A stretch of 64,000 nt of DNA from positions 1 to 64,000 of the forward strand of contig NZ_JAULRU010000731.1 of the NCBI RefSeq assembly GCF_030518155.1, given 5' to 3'. The notes beneath the pieces were generated by a model. The model made no database searches. It saw only the letters and a program-made list of their open reading frames with translations, and was not told where the DNA came from. This document shows positions 1-7,436 of the stretch, in pieces. The position numbers and the translations under genes were made by a program. The first letter of the stretch is position 1. Each line of letters starts with the position of its first letter. Origin of the DNA: Gilvimarinus gilvus. Its GTDB lineage: Bacteria; Pseudomonadota; Gammaproteobacteria; Pseudomonadales; Cellvibrionaceae.

Positions 1-188
1 ACTCACTGCCCTCAATTTTAGAGAGACTCAACATTCCCTCAACCGACTGGCTGGAAAGCTGCTGCCATATTGAAAGCCAATTCAGTCAAGCGATTGGCTC
101 TGTAACCAAAATCACGGAGCTTTGTGAATCTCTAAACCAAAAATGGATGCGCGGTATTCAAAGCTGCCGACGACTATTTCCCGCTTAA
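1..188 (+). pseudogene. C-terminal fragment of an unidentified ORF, probably element-borne
   Basis: An open frame enters from the left edge (frame starting at base 3) and stops at TAA 186-188, giving about 61 codons rich in charged and aromatic residues and ending CRRLFPA. I do not recognise the family. The last ~20 codons and stop recur in diverged form at 1350-1405, next to other duplicated pieces, so this is probably the 3' end of a mobile-element gene whose downstream DNA was copied repeatedly. Transposase is a guess from context only. Confidence 0.4.
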
Positions 189-517
189 AGTTAAACGTGG
201 ACCAATAACCAAAGATTATACCGAAAGGTAGGGATTTTTATTTCTGGAAATCACCGAATTGATTGAAATTCTCTTTACATACATTGAACTTTAACCTTTC
301 CCCAATTTAACAAGACCTTGAAAACAACGCATGAAGAAAATCAAAGATTCCCTTTAATTTGTGGCTGTCCTAGTGTTTGCATTTAATTTGTGGCTGTCCT
401 AGTGTTTGCCCAATTTAACAAGACCTTGAAAACAACGCATGAAGAAAATCAAAGATTCCCTTTAATTTGTGGCTGTCCTAGTGTTTGCATTTAATTTGTG
501 GCTGTCCTAGTGTTTGG

Positions 518-1117
518 AGCAAGGATTACCAGATCACCCGTCTTGGCTGCTGGGCCCACGCCCGGCGCAAACTGATGGATGCGAAGGCCGCTCAGAAAAA
601 AGGCAAAGCGGGCAAAGCCGATCAGGGCCTGGCGTTTATCCAAAAACTGTACGCCTTAGAAAAGTCCATAAAGGATCAACCGCCGGATGAGCGCTACCGA
701 AGGCGACAGCAAGAGGCCAAACCGATCATCGATAAACTCAGAGCTTGGCTTGAAAAAAGCTTGCCTCACGTGCCGCCGCAAAGTGCGATTGGCAAGGCAC
801 TGTTATACCTGCACAACCAGTGGGACAGGCTCGTGCGCTACTTGGACGATGGCCATTACCCCATCGACAACAACCGGGCAGAGAACGCCATCCGACCGTT
901 CACTGTGGGCCGTAAAAACTGGCTGTTCGTCAACAGCCAGGCTGGTGCCAAAGCCAGCGCTAATCTATATAGCCTGATCGATACGGCCAAGGCCAACGGA
1001 CTCAACCCGTACGCTTACTTGAAGGTGGTTTTTAAAGAGCTGCCCAACGCGCAGAGCCTTGAAGCCATTGAGGCCTTACTGCCGTGGAACGCTAGCAAAA
1101 ATTTAGACCAAGTGTAA
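518..1117 (+). pseudogene. IS66-family transposase, C-terminal fragment
   Basis: About 200 codons of IS66 transposase remain, against roughly 500 in intact members. The fragment carries the CWAHARRKL segment at the start, a central charged region, and DNNRAENAIRPFTVGRKNW near the end, which holds the last acidic residue of the DDE triad. The 5' portion (zinc-finger-like and first catalytic part) and the accessory orfs are missing. The coding frame begins abruptly at a TGTCCTAGTGTTT junction and has no credible start, so it is a dead remnant formed by deletion. Confidence 0.9.
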
Positions 1118-1141
1118 CTGGGTGGTTGGTTTGGCGCTTAC
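1118..1141 (+). mobile_element. Right terminal inverted repeat of IS66-type element
   Basis: The sequence just after the transposase stop reads, on the reverse strand, GTAAGCGCCAAACCAACCAC. This matches the GTAAGC start typical of IS66-family ends. It is followed at once by TAGTGTTT, part of the local repeat motif. That suggests IS66 inserted into a TGTCCTAGTGTTT copy and later lost its left end. Confidence 0.7.
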
Positions 1142-1344
1142 TAGTGTTTCATCAAACCTGCACCACTAACCAAAGATTATACTGAAAGGTAGGGATTTTT
1201 ATTTCTGGAAATCACCGAATTGATTGAAATTCTCTTTACATACATTGAACTTTAACCTTTCCCCAATTTAACAACACCTTGAAAACAACGCATGAAGAAA
1301 ATCAAAGATTCCCTTTAATTTGTGGCTGTCCTAGTGTTTATATT

Positions 1345-1650
1345 CTCTGAACCAAAAATGGATGCGCGGCATTCAAAGCTGCCGACGACTGTTTCCCGCT
1401 TAAGCTAAAACCTGTTCCGAAAATTCAACGATTATGCCGAAAGGTAGAGCGCCGGGTGTCTGAAATTCATCGATTTGATTGAAACACTATTTATAGGTGT
1501 TGCGCTTTAACCATCTTAAAAATTTTTCAGCCTATTGAAAAATGATTTGGCGCAATCAAAATTTTCTTTCAGTTTATGGATGTCCTAGTGTTTTGTTTAT
1601 GGATGTCCTAGTGTTTTTTAAGTTTATGGATGTCCTAGTGTTTTTTACGA
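1345..1650 (+). repeat. Diverged second version of the element right end
   Basis: This begins with a near-copy of the ORF end seen at 133-190 and continues with a diverged version of the downstream DNA (CGAAAGGTAGAG in place of CGAAAGGTAGGG). It ends in three copies of TTTATGGATGTCCTAGTGTTTT. It appears to be a related but distinct element's 3' end. No gene is visible. Confidence 0.6.
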
Positions 1651-1719
1651 CACATTGAAAACAACGCATGAAGAAAATCAAAGATTCCCTTTAATTTGTG
1701 GCTGTCCTAGTGTTTGCCG

Positions 1720-2121
1720 TTAGGATTGTTTTTCAAATTTAGCACCAACAGAAGTTAGGTATGCAATGGCAATTATCGCTCCATCTGCCAACCCCATTAA
1801 ATTCAATATTGTTACTTCATATGCAGTATGAATCCGGAGACCGTAGCATAGCCCAAGAACAACAGAGAAAAAATAGAATGCAACAAACCCAATTCTTGCG
1901 AAACGGTTAAAAAAGAATAGGCCTATTAATAATACCAGCCAAACAACCAACGTGCCCCAATATGTTAAGTGGCTGGTCGGAATTACCGCCCCAAAGCCAT
2001 CTTGATCAAGTAGGTACAGCTGTTCATTTGAGAGCCACATGTAGTCGAAATATGGCATTGACCAAAATATGAGACTCAAAACGGCCGCAAAAACTACAAG
2101 ACCCCTGAAAATTGATTCCAT
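1720..2121 (-). CDS. Cassette-borne four-helix membrane protein, unknown function
   Basis: A 133-residue protein with four hydrophobic segments (about 5-22, 56-74, 78-95 and 105-122). I recognise no catalytic motif. It is the last gene of the minus-strand cassette array. Its stop TAA lies inside TCCTAAC, the R'' half of its own attC, and the rest of that attC is cut off by the TGTCCTAGTGTTT repeats. The ATG at 2121 lies 8 bp downstream of the preceding attC core. Small membrane proteins of unknown function are common integron cargo. Confidence 0.7.
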   Translation of the reverse strand: MESIFRGLVVFAAVLSLIFWSMPYFDYMWLSNEQLYLLDQDGFGAVIPTSHLTYWGTLVVWLVLLIGLFFFNRFARIGFVAFYFFSVVLGLCYGLRIHTAYEVTILNLMGLADGAIIAIAYLTSVGAKFEKQS

Positions 2122-2128
2122 GTAAAAA

Positions 2129-2209
2129 TCCTAACGCCCAAATATGTGGCGCCCGACGCAGGAGGGCGTCCGGCGCGTGAAACGCGCGTACATGATTTGA
2201 TTGTTATGG
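2129..2209 (-). repeat. attC recombination site A
   Basis: On the minus strand it runs from CCATAAC (R'') through an imperfect GC-rich palindrome around ACGCGCG to GGGCGTTAGGA (R' GTTAGGA), about 81 bp. The TTAGGA belongs to the next cassette, whose own distal R'' at 1719-1725 reads TCCTAAC, its exact complement. That cassette-end pairing is what integron recombination produces. Confidence 0.85.
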
Positions 2210-2225
2210 CTAAACTTCGGTCTAT

Positions 2226-2510
2226 CTAATTGAGCCATTCGCCCGATACCCTTCGCGATGCCTTTAATTCCAATATGCCCCTATAGACCAGAAACACTGA
2301 CAGCAAAAGATACACGCCCATCCAAGCCCAGAAAACCCGCGGGGTCGCCGCGAGAGCGACTGTAGGGGCAGCCGAGGATGTCGCCAGATATGCTGGGCTT
2401 GCAAGAGTATAAAGCTCTCCGGTGTACAGGCCATAGACAGCCATTCCTGTGCAAGCCAAGGCGAGAAATATTGCCCCTATTCCGTCTGCTATAAGCCGTC
2501 GCTTACTCAT
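2226..2510 (-). CDS. Small cassette-borne membrane protein
   Basis: A 94-residue protein beginning MSKRRLIADG, with hydrophobic segments near residues 9-29 and 55-75. I chose the start at 2510 because the longer open frame to 2570 simply translates the upstream attC site. The family is not recognised. It is a single-gene cassette bounded by attC sites A and B. Confidence 0.65.
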   Translation of the reverse strand: MSKRRLIADGIGAIFLALACTGMAVYGLYTGELYTLASPAYLATSSAAPTVALAATPRVFWAWMGVYLLLSVFLVYRGILELKASRRVSGEWLN

Positions 2511-2519
2511 TCGTTCCGT

Positions 2520-2620
2520 CCATAACGCCTCAAACACCGGCTTGGTGAAGTTGGCGGCTTTTTTGCGCAAGCGAAAAAGGTGACAGCTTTACCAATTCCG
2601 CGTGCTTTGACTTGTTAAGG
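2520..2620 (-). repeat. attC recombination site B
   Basis: On the minus strand it runs from CCTTAAC (R'') to GTTATGG (R'), about 101 bp, with partly self-complementary arms. R' GTTATGG is the complement of the R'' (CCATAAC) at the far end of the same cassette in site A. The stop codon of the SUKH-like gene falls inside R''. Confidence 0.85.
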
Positions 2621-3052
2621 TTGTCGTTGATCATTGCCATCTCGATCCATAAGCATCATTTCTCTAAAGAACGATTTGATACTGCCCTTATGTAAAAATT
2701 CATCCATACATTCATGATCAAGTAAAACCGGAAGAAAGCCCGAATCAATATTGAAGGCATACAAATTCCCCGCAAAGTCATCGCCAATAACTAGATAGTT
2801 GATGCCCTTCGTTTCGTACCAAGAGAAGTCTTCATCTTCATGACACAGAGCCGGCCTATTGTAGATCATGTACTGATCCTCTCGCGCAGAACCTGCGCCA
2901 ATTTCCATTAGGTAAGAAGTGTATTCATTCGGCAATCCTGGGAACTCGAATTCTAGAGCTTTGCATTCATCTTCTGAGAGAATATCCCGCTCATTGTTTT
3001 CATCAGACGGATCTTCAACTCTTTTTAGAAACTGGATTTCGTCTTCGTACAA
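2615..3052 (-). CDS. SMI1/KNR4 (SUKH)-like protein in an integron cassette
   Basis: A 145-residue acidic protein. FPGLPNEYTSYLMEIGAGSA at about residues 53-72 and a later IGDDFAGNLYAFN segment fit the SUKH superfamily (SMI1/KNR4), many of whose members are immunity proteins to polymorphic toxins or contact-dependent inhibition. The only available start is TTG at 3052, just after the attC boundary, which is weak. No cognate toxin is adjacent, so it may be an orphan immunity gene carried by the cassette. Confidence 0.7.
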   Translation of the reverse strand: MYEDEIQFLKRVEDPSDENNERDILSEDECKALEFEFPGLPNEYTSYLMEIGAGSAREDQYMIYNRPALCHEDEDFSWYETKGINYLVIGDDFAGNLYAFNIDSGFLPVLLDHECMDEFLHKGSIKSFFREMMLMDRDGNDQRQP

Positions 3053-3059
3053 GATAAAA

Positions 3060-3131
3060 CCTTAACGCCTTGCTCACCGGAAAATTAGGAGCACAGCGAG
3101 TAATTTTTCCGAGTGCAGCAACTTGTTAGCC
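3060..3131 (-). repeat. attC recombination site C
   Basis: On the minus strand it starts with GGCTAAC (R''), then AAGTTGCTGCACTCGG, then a matching right arm with GTGAGCAAGGC and R' GTTAAGG, about 72 bp. R' pairs with the R'' of site B (CCTTAAC), as expected for the two ends of the SUKH cassette. Confidence 0.9.
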
Positions 3132-3575
3132 ATTTTGATGCTGCAGCGGTTTCCAATTCCCGAGTATTTGAGCATTTTTTTCTAATCTTTCTGATACTGT
3201 TTTTCGAAAAGCAAGAAACCTATCAGCCTCGGTAGCCTCTCCATTTTTTACTACCTCAGCTAAAGTGGCCCACGCTTCTTCAGCTTCTACATCCTCTAAA
3301 TTAGAAAATGGCCCCTGCAAGGCAACGTAAATATCATTACCAAGCTCCTTTGCAAAATTAGATGATATTGGACTTGGCTCCCTAATAACCAAATAAAACA
3401 CAAGGATTGTGTACACAGCTAAAAATGCAATTATCGCTGGTATTAAAATGTCTCTGTAAGGCTCAAAAGAGTAAGCCATACCACCCAGAACTGCTTCTAC
3501 CATTAGAAGGATAAGCACTAAAAAAGTAAATGGATCTTTGACTTTATCCAGTAGTCCAGTATCGATGCCAGCCAT
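3126..3575 (-). CDS. Two-helix membrane protein paired with EVE protein
   Basis: A 149-residue protein with two adjacent transmembrane helices (about 15-35 and 42-63) followed by a soluble acidic C-terminal half. The family is not recognised. It lies 1 bp downstream of the EVE-domain gene within the same attC-bounded cassette, so the two are probably co-expressed and may work together. The stop codon overlaps the R'' half of attC site C. Confidence 0.7.
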   Translation of the reverse strand: MAGIDTGLLDKVKDPFTFLVLILLMVEAVLGGMAYSFEPYRDILIPAIIAFLAVYTILVFYLVIREPSPISSNFAKELGNDIYVALQGPFSNLEDVEAEEAWATLAEVVKNGEATEADRFLAFRKTVSERLEKNAQILGNWKPLQHQNG

Positions 3576-3576
3576 C

Positions 3577-3996
3577 TTACGCTCCTATTACAGGAGGATT
3601 CTCACCTCTCGATTTCGTTAAATTGATCAGGGCTTTAGCTTCTTCTTCTGAGAGAAGGAAGTTGGTTGCCTGAGGAGCTCTAAACAAGAGAATATTCTTT
3701 AAGATAGCATCACCTTGAAGCATGGATTTTGATAGCCTTTCTCCAAATTTCTCCTTGTAAGTGACATCTACGCCATAACTGTTCCAGTCATCCTTTATAT
3801 AAGGGTCTGAGTCGATTACTCCCCAACCATAAACTCCTTTGCGTTCATCAGGTCCGGCCATCCAGAAAAAAACATAGTCCCCCACCTTCATTTTTTTCCG
3901 GTAGCGCGTGGCATACCACGTATCTTTCTTATTTTTAACTAGCTCAGTTTCTAGATCAAAACGATCTGGAACTGATTGAAAAATATAAACGTTCAT
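3577..3996 (-). CDS. EVE-domain (PUA-like fold) protein
   Basis: A 139-residue single-domain protein. The pattern MNVYIFQSVPDRFD, then GDYVFFWMAGP, then GVYGWGVI matches EVE domains, PUA-like folds that bind modified nucleotides and often act as sensor or specificity domains in modification-dependent restriction and RNA-modification proteins. There is no nuclease domain in the same chain. It is the first gene of a two-gene integron cassette with the membrane protein at 3126-3575. A stand-alone RNA or DNA modification reader is the conservative call, and a defence role is inference. Confidence 0.8.
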   Translation of the reverse strand: MNVYIFQSVPDRFDLETELVKNKKDTWYATRYRKKMKVGDYVFFWMAGPDERKGVYGWGVIDSDPYIKDDWNSYGVDVTYKEKFGERLSKSMLQGDAILKNILLFRAPQATNFLLSEEEAKALINLTKSRGENPPVIGA

Positions 3997-4028
3997 AAAA
4001 GATCCTGATTTCTTGATAATTCCTGGAT

Positions 4029-4035
4029 GGCTAAC
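4029..4035 (-). repeat. Cassette boundary (R' of a lost attC or attI)
   Basis: On the minus strand this reads GTTAGCC, the exact complement of GGCTAAC at the far end of the EVE cassette (site C). It therefore marks the upstream end of that cassette. No complete attC or attI could be recognised to its right, and no integrase gene follows. Confidence 0.7.
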
Positions 4036-4379
4036 AGTTAATTCAAAAGACTAAGTAAAATCCCCCGCGGCAATATAACACCCCGAGAAGTTAGACGAAA
4101 AAGTGTTGCTAAGCAATTGATATTACTGAAATAAGGAGCTATTTTTGACAGTTCCTTGTCCGAGAAAAGAAAGACTCTTTCTTTATAATTCTGACTTTAT
4201 TCGTTTTCTTTGTTCTGAACAACCCCTATGCAACCTAATGATTGTATTGCGGTTTTTACAACCCTCCCTCGAATTGGCGTCAAACTTTACTTAAAGCTAC
4301 GTGAAAAAGTGTTTTGACAAATTTTGCGGGGCAAATTAACCAGTTTGTCCATACAAACCGGCAATGACGATTTATGCGT
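4036..4379. other. Gene-free stretch upstream of the repeat modules
   Basis: AT-rich intergenic DNA of about 340 bp. I see no coding frame, no integrase remnant and no tRNA. If the cassette array had an attI and integrase on this side they have been lost or lie elsewhere. Confidence 0.6.
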
Positions 4380-4709
4380 CACGGAGCCACCTTTCCCCAT
4401 CTCATCCAGCCGAATTCGAGCTGGTTTTGTGGGTTAATTGCACATAGGAAAAGTGAATGCCGGAAGTCCGACGTCTGATGAGCATAGAAAGTCTGACGTC
4501 CGACGTCTGATGTCGGACGTGAAAAAACAATCATACTACGAAGTTCCCGACCCCTCCCGTCGCATCCAGCCGAAGGCGAGATAATTTTGTGGGTTTATTG
4601 CACATGGAGGTGCAATTAAGGAAAAGCGCTGGGAAGCGATCTTTTCCGACCCTCAAAATTAGCTCGAATTCGGGAACCCGAAGGGCTGAGATGCGGGGCG
4701 CGTCTTTTG

Positions 4710-4739
4710 GTTACTTTTCGTCGCGTCACGAAAAGTAAC
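4710..4739. repeat. Perfect 12-bp hairpin in repeat module
   Basis: GTTACTTTTCGT and ACGAAAAGTAAC form a perfect inverted repeat with a 6-nt loop. It sits in a GC-rich context (GGGGCGCG to the left, CTCGCCTGCCGGGCG to the right) similar to that of the hairpin at 5300-5328. There is no T-run on either side, so it is not a standard terminator. Confidence 0.8.
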
Positions 4740-5299
4740 TCGCCTGCCGGGCGAAATCCGGCAAATGACTAGAAAAGAAAAGTCTGATGTCCGACGTCAG
4801 AAGTCTGAAACAACCCACGATCAGCAAAATGCGCTACGGAGCACGCTTCACCCATCTCATCCAGCCGAATTCGAGCTGATTTTGTGGGTTAATTGCACAT
4901 AGGAAATGTGAATACCTGAAGTCCGACAGGAATAGAAAGTCTGACGCCCGACGTCTGATGTCTGACCGAAAACAAGGCCATACTACGAAGTGCCCTACTC
5001 CTCCCATCGTATCCAGCTGATACGTAGGCCAATTTGGGTGGTTAATCGCGCATGGAAGAAGCGAATGTCAGACGTCCGACGTCTGATGTCTGATGTCTGA
5101 TGTCTGACGCAAAACAAAACTATGCTACGAAGCCCCCTCCCCCATGCCACTGAGCCGAGTGGAAATTGATTTTAGTGGGTAAGCACGCATGGAAGCGTGC
5201 GCAAGTATCGTTAGGCCAGGGAGGGCCTATCGAGACGGCCCACTAAAATTAATTGGAGCGAGGGGACCCGACGGGCCAGTTGCCGGGGTGAGTTTCTTG

Positions 5300-5328
5300 G
5301 CTACTTCTTTGCTCACCAAAGAAGTAGC
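5300..5328. repeat. Perfect 12-bp hairpin, second copy of the element
   Basis: GCTACTTCTTTG and CAAAGAAGTAGC pair perfectly around a 5-nt loop. The stem differs in sequence from that at 4710-4739, but position, stem length and flanks (CTCGCC...CCGGGCGAA) match. Compensatory change between copies suggests selection on the fold or gene-conversion-limited divergence of one repeat family. Confidence 0.75.
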
Positions 5329-5414
5329 TCGCCCCACCCGGGCGAATTCCGGGCAAAATTAAAAAGCTAAGCGTGACGTCGGATGTCTAACGACAGATGC
5401 AAAAGAAACACACA

Positions 5415-6179
5415 CTAAGACAACCAAACCATCAACGATTCCCCAACCAACTTAACCCCCGCAAACGCCAACAACACATAACACACCCCATAAAACCACT
5501 TATCCGATACGCGGTGGTGTAGCCACACCCCCAACCACACACCAATGGGCGCCAACGGCAACAGCACCAACGAGGTATACAGCGCGCTTAAATTGAGCTG
5601 GCCCATCCACACATAGGGTACAAGCTTGATGTAATTCACCACACTGAAAAATAACACCGTGGTGCCCACAAACAAAGTTTTCGGCAAGTGCTGAGGCAAC
5701 AGGTAAATGGAGATGGGCGGGCCGCCGGCATGGGCAATATAACTGACAAAACCGGCCACTGTACTCCAGAAACTGCCGCGCACCACACTGGCCTTTTGCA
5801 CCGCCACGCGCTGCAACACGTGTTTACCCCACACGTAATGGCCAACAAAGTACAGCGCCATTACCCCCACCATAAAACGGATTTTATCGGCGTCCATATA
5901 GGTGAACATCGCGGCGCCCAACGCCAGGCCAATCATGGCGGCGGGAAACATAATCAGCAGGTTGCGTTTATCCCACTTGCCGCGAAAGCTCCAAAGACTC
6001 ACTAAATCCATGCTGCACAGAATAGGCAAAAGCACGGCGGCGGCTAAGCGAGGGTCCACCGCCAGCGACAGAACCGGTACGGCGAGCGAACCCAAGCCGC
6101 CACCAAAACCACCTTTAGAAAGCCCAACCAGCAGTACCACGGGCACCGCCAACGCGTAAAAAATCCACTGATCTATCAT
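5415..6179 (-). CDS. TSUP-family (TauE/SafE) permease
   Basis: A 254-residue protein with about eight transmembrane helices. The N-terminal LVGLSKGGFGGGLGSLAVP motif and the repeated second half are typical of TauE/SafE/YfcA-type exporters or importers of sulfur-containing or organic anions. The substrate cannot be read from sequence. It starts 27 bp after the last ketosynthase of the aryl polyene operon on the same strand and may be read through from it, although TSUP genes are not a known part of APE sets. A paralogue lies at 61747-62541. Confidence 0.85.
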   Translation of the reverse strand: MIDQWIFYALAVPVVLLVGLSKGGFGGGLGSLAVPVLSLAVDPRLAAAVLLPILCSMDLVSLWSFRGKWDKRNLLIMFPAAMIGLALGAAMFTYMDADKIRFMVGVMALYFVGHYVWGKHVLQRVAVQKASVVRGSFWSTVAGFVSYIAHAGGPPISIYLLPQHLPKTLFVGTTVLFFSVVNYIKLVPYVWMGQLNLSALYTSLVLLPLAPIGVWLGVWLHHRVSDKWFYGVCYVLLAFAGVKLVGESLMVWLS

Positions 6180-6206
6180 GGCTGAATCCGTAAGAGATTG
6201 ACTCGC

Positions 6207-7436
6207 TTAAGCGTCAAACCGTTGAAAAATAAGCGACGTATTAATACCGCCAAAAGCAAAGTTGTTGGACATTACCCGCTGACACTCGATGGGTTGTACC
6301 GCACCAGTCAAATACTGCAAAGGGGCGCAATTGGGATCGATATTGTTCAGGTTTAAGGTGGGCATTAGCCAGCACTCGCGCATCATGTGCAAGCAGGCCC
6401 AGGCTTCGATTGCGCCACCGGCGCCAAGCGAGTGCCCCAGGTGGCCCTTGCAACTGCTTACCGGCACCCGGTCCTGAAACACTTGGTAAGTGGCGGCACT
6501 TTCCGCCACGTCGCCAAACTGGGTGGCGGTACCGTGTGCATTAATATAATCAACATCGCCGGCGCTTAAGCCGGCATCGTCCAGTGCCAACTGCATGGTG
6601 ATTTGCATGCTGGCACTGTCGGGTTGGGTGACATGGCCGCCGTCGGAGTTGGTACCAAAACCAATCACCTCACCGTAAATCTCAGCGCCGCGCGCCAGCG
6701 CGTGATCGAGTGATTCTAAAATTAACGTGCCGGCGCCCTCGCCGATAACCAGGCCGTCGCGGTCCGCATCGAAGGGGCTCGGGGTTTGGGTTGGCATATC
6801 ATTTTTGGTACTGGCCGAGCGAAAGGTATCGAACACCGCCGCCTCGGTGGGGCACAACTCTTCGGCGCCGCCGGCAATCATAATGTCCTGTCGGCCGCTG
6901 GCGATGGCCTCATAGGCGTAACCAATGGCTTGGCTGCCGGAGGTACAGGCCGAGGAAGTCGGGTATACACGCCCTTTCACTTCGAAAAATACCCCCAGGT
7001 TAACCGCCGTGGTGTGGCTCATCATTTTGATGTAGGTGGTGGCGGTAATGCGGGACAGGTCGCGGTCGGTAAGCATTTGCGCAAATTCGCGAGCGGCGTC
7101 GGTGCTGCCGGTCGAGGAGCCATAGGCAATACCAACCCGGCCACCTTGCAGGATTGGATCATTGAGTAAGCCGGCCATACTCAGCGCATCACGACTGGCC
7201 ACGGTCGCCATTTGCGACACCCGGCCCATGCTGCGAATTTTTTTGCGCGGATAGTTCCCGGTTAAGGCAAAGCCGTCCACCGGACCACCGAGCTGAGTAT
7301 TTAAACCTTTAATATCAGCCCACTCGTGCATCACACGAATACCGCTGCGGTTATTTTTTACCGCGTCGCTAAAGCCGGGCCAATCTGAGCCCAGTGCGGT
7401 TACCGCACTCAGGCCCGTGATCACCACACGGGTCAT
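6207..7436 (-). CDS. Beta-ketoacyl-ACP synthase, second ApeR-like copy
   Basis: A 409-residue KAS I/II-type enzyme. The nucleophile lies in TSSACTSGSQ and the two histidines in NAHGTATQFGD and KGHLGHSLGA, so it should be a catalytically competent condensing enzyme. It is closely similar to the gene immediately upstream (7433-8659) along its full length, and the two overlap by 4 bp (ATGA), so they are a tandem duplication. In E. coli the APE locus ends with a single ApeR ketosynthase, whereas here there are two. Proposed role: polyene chain elongation or initiation from the aryl starter. Confidence 0.9.
   Translation of the reverse strand: MTRVVITGLSAVTALGSDWPGFSDAVKNNRSGIRVMHEWADIKGLNTQLGGPVDGFALTGNYPRKKIRSMGRVSQMATVASRDALSMAGLLNDPILQGGRVGIAYGSSTGSTDAAREFAQMLTDRDLSRITATTYIKMMSHTTAVNLGVFFEVKGRVYPTSSACTSGSQAIGYAYEAIASGRQDIMIAGGAEELCPTEAAVFDTFRSASTKNDMPTQTPSPFDADRDGLVIGEGAGTLILESLDHALARGAEIYGEVIGFGTNSDGGHVTQPDSASMQITMQLALDDAGLSAGDVDYINAHGTATQFGDVAESAATYQVFQDRVPVSSCKGHLGHSLGAGGAIEAWACLHMMRECWLMPTLNLNNIDPNCAPLQYLTGAVQPIECQRVMSNNFAFGGINTSLIFQRFDA

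Larger units (their letters stand above)
202..1341 (+). repeat. Direct repeat of about 175 bp (202-380 and 1163-1340)
   Basis: The two segments are nearly identical. Each begins near AACCAAAGATTATAC, runs through a shared AT-rich stretch and ends in GTGGCTGTCCTAGTGTTT. Shorter copies of the last ~70 bp lie at 410-487 and 1650-1715. The truncated IS66 lies between the two long copies. No gene is visible in the repeat. It looks like the 3' non-coding end of an element duplicated several times. Confidence 0.85.
366..1716 (+). repeat. Nine copies of the terminal motif TGTCCTAGTGTTT
   Basis: TGTCCTAGTGTTT occurs near 366, 393, 473, 500, 1328, 1581, 1603, 1631 and 1702. It is preceded by either TTTAATTTGTGGC or AGTTTATGGA. 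Spacing is irregular (about 22-28 bp in the tight clusters, hundreds of bp elsewhere), and each copy marks a junction where a new block begins. This fits stacked element ends, not a CRISPR array. Confidence 0.8.
4380..5395. repeat. Five diverged intergenic repeat modules
   Basis: Five related blocks begin near 4387, 4550, 4846, 4990 and 5136. Each has a C-rich start, a CATCCAGCCGA-like core, TTTTGTGGGTTAATTGCAC or a variant, then GCATGG/CATAGG. Most are followed by a heptamer array of GTCYGAY units (4466-4480, 4491-4521, 4782-4809, 4939-4966, 5067-5108, with a weak one at 5373-5391). Two blocks are extended by hairpin elements. No protein frame is supported. It is repetitive intergenic DNA of unknown role. 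Confidence 0.75.

Noticed and set aside
366-517. Short direct repeats resembling a CRISPR array
   Set aside because: Spacing is irregular, spacers are themselves duplicated, and no cas genes are present.
2511-2570. N-terminal extension of the small cassette protein
   Set aside because: It is a translation of attC site B, and a good internal start follows.
4036-5414. Integron integrase expected beside the cassette array
   Set aside because: No coding frame or tyrosine recombinase motif on either strand.
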